64,000 nt of DNA from Fortiea contorta PCC 7126 (GTDB lineage: Bacteria > Cyanobacteriota > Cyanobacteriia > Cyanobacteriales > Nostocaceae), in contig NZ_KB235930.1 of assembly GCF_000332295.1 (NCBI RefSeq), positions 2,113,895 through 2,177,894 of the forward strand. Reading direction: 5' to 3'. The position numbers were made by a program, and so were the translations under genes. The first letter of the stretch is position 1. Each line of letters opens with the position of its first letter. Positions 63,990-64,000 of this stretch are shown piece after piece. The notes beneath the pieces are model-generated. The model saw nothing but the letters and a program-made list of their open reading frames with translations. It searched no databases and was not told where the DNA came from.

Positions 63990-64000
63990 CCCCACCTCCT

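Overview
The window looks like chromosomal DNA of a filamentous, probably heterocyst-forming cyanobacterium (Nostocales type). The evidence is the frequent HIP1 octamer (gcgatcgc), many short tandem repeats of 7, 8 and 21 bp and small palindromes in gaps, a NrtA/CmpA-type transporter with the cyanobacteria-specific double-domain ATPase, a small photosystem-associated membrane protein, a bilin/chlorophyll-catabolite reductase homologue, ExoD, UPF0182 and CbiG-CobJ fusion proteins. No tRNA, rRNA, CRISPR array, transposase or phage gene was recognised.

Layout. 1-5.8 kb: the end of a HicB-like antitoxin, a decayed reverse-strand ORF, then a cobalamin riboswitch followed by corrin-ring genes cobG-cobH-cobI and, after a repeat-rich gap, a cbiG-cobJ fusion. 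A further cobalamin gene, cobB, lies far away at 58.7-60.2 kb on the other strand. 5.8-9.7 kb: a long AT-rich gap, a small secreted Cys-rich protein, a pentapeptide-repeat protein, an SGNH hydrolase and a 46-residue membrane protein. 9.8-12.7 kb: an unusual fusion of a PlsY-like membrane domain with a PEP-synthase-like protein. 13.3-19.1 kb: an ABC importer operon best read as cmpABCD (bicarbonate), with a terminator after cmpD and repeats inserted before cmpC and before cmpD. 19.2-22.9 kb: a TPR protein, a second copy of the small secreted Cys-rich family, DUF2459, a lipid kinase and ExoD.

23.7-50.4 kb is the most striking part. First comes a YadA-type trimeric autotransporter of about 2,280 residues, split by one extra G inside a recent 546-bp duplication. 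After three small genes comes a single intact 5,702-residue DUF4347 giant protein with several repeat systems. Both are inferred cell-surface or exported proteins.

50.7-54.8 kb holds a PBP4-type peptidase, an RCC-reductase-like protein, an unknown cytoplasmic protein and a DUF937 protein. 55.1-58.7 kb is a gene graveyard: fragments of a response regulator, a histidine kinase, a Uma2 nuclease and an LCCL domain, a gene cut by an in-frame stop, and a decayed TPR(CHAT)-TpsA-TpsB locus whose TpsA shows a one-base loss in a poly-A tract. The window ends with cobB, a cyclic-nucleotide-binding protein and a UPF0182 membrane protein.

Functional themes are corrinoid synthesis, inorganic carbon uptake and cell-surface/export proteins. 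Short repeats recur inside genes and at ribosome-binding positions (cobG tail, cobB linker, cmpC leader, cmpC-cmpD spacer). All calls come from reading the sequence; no database search was run.
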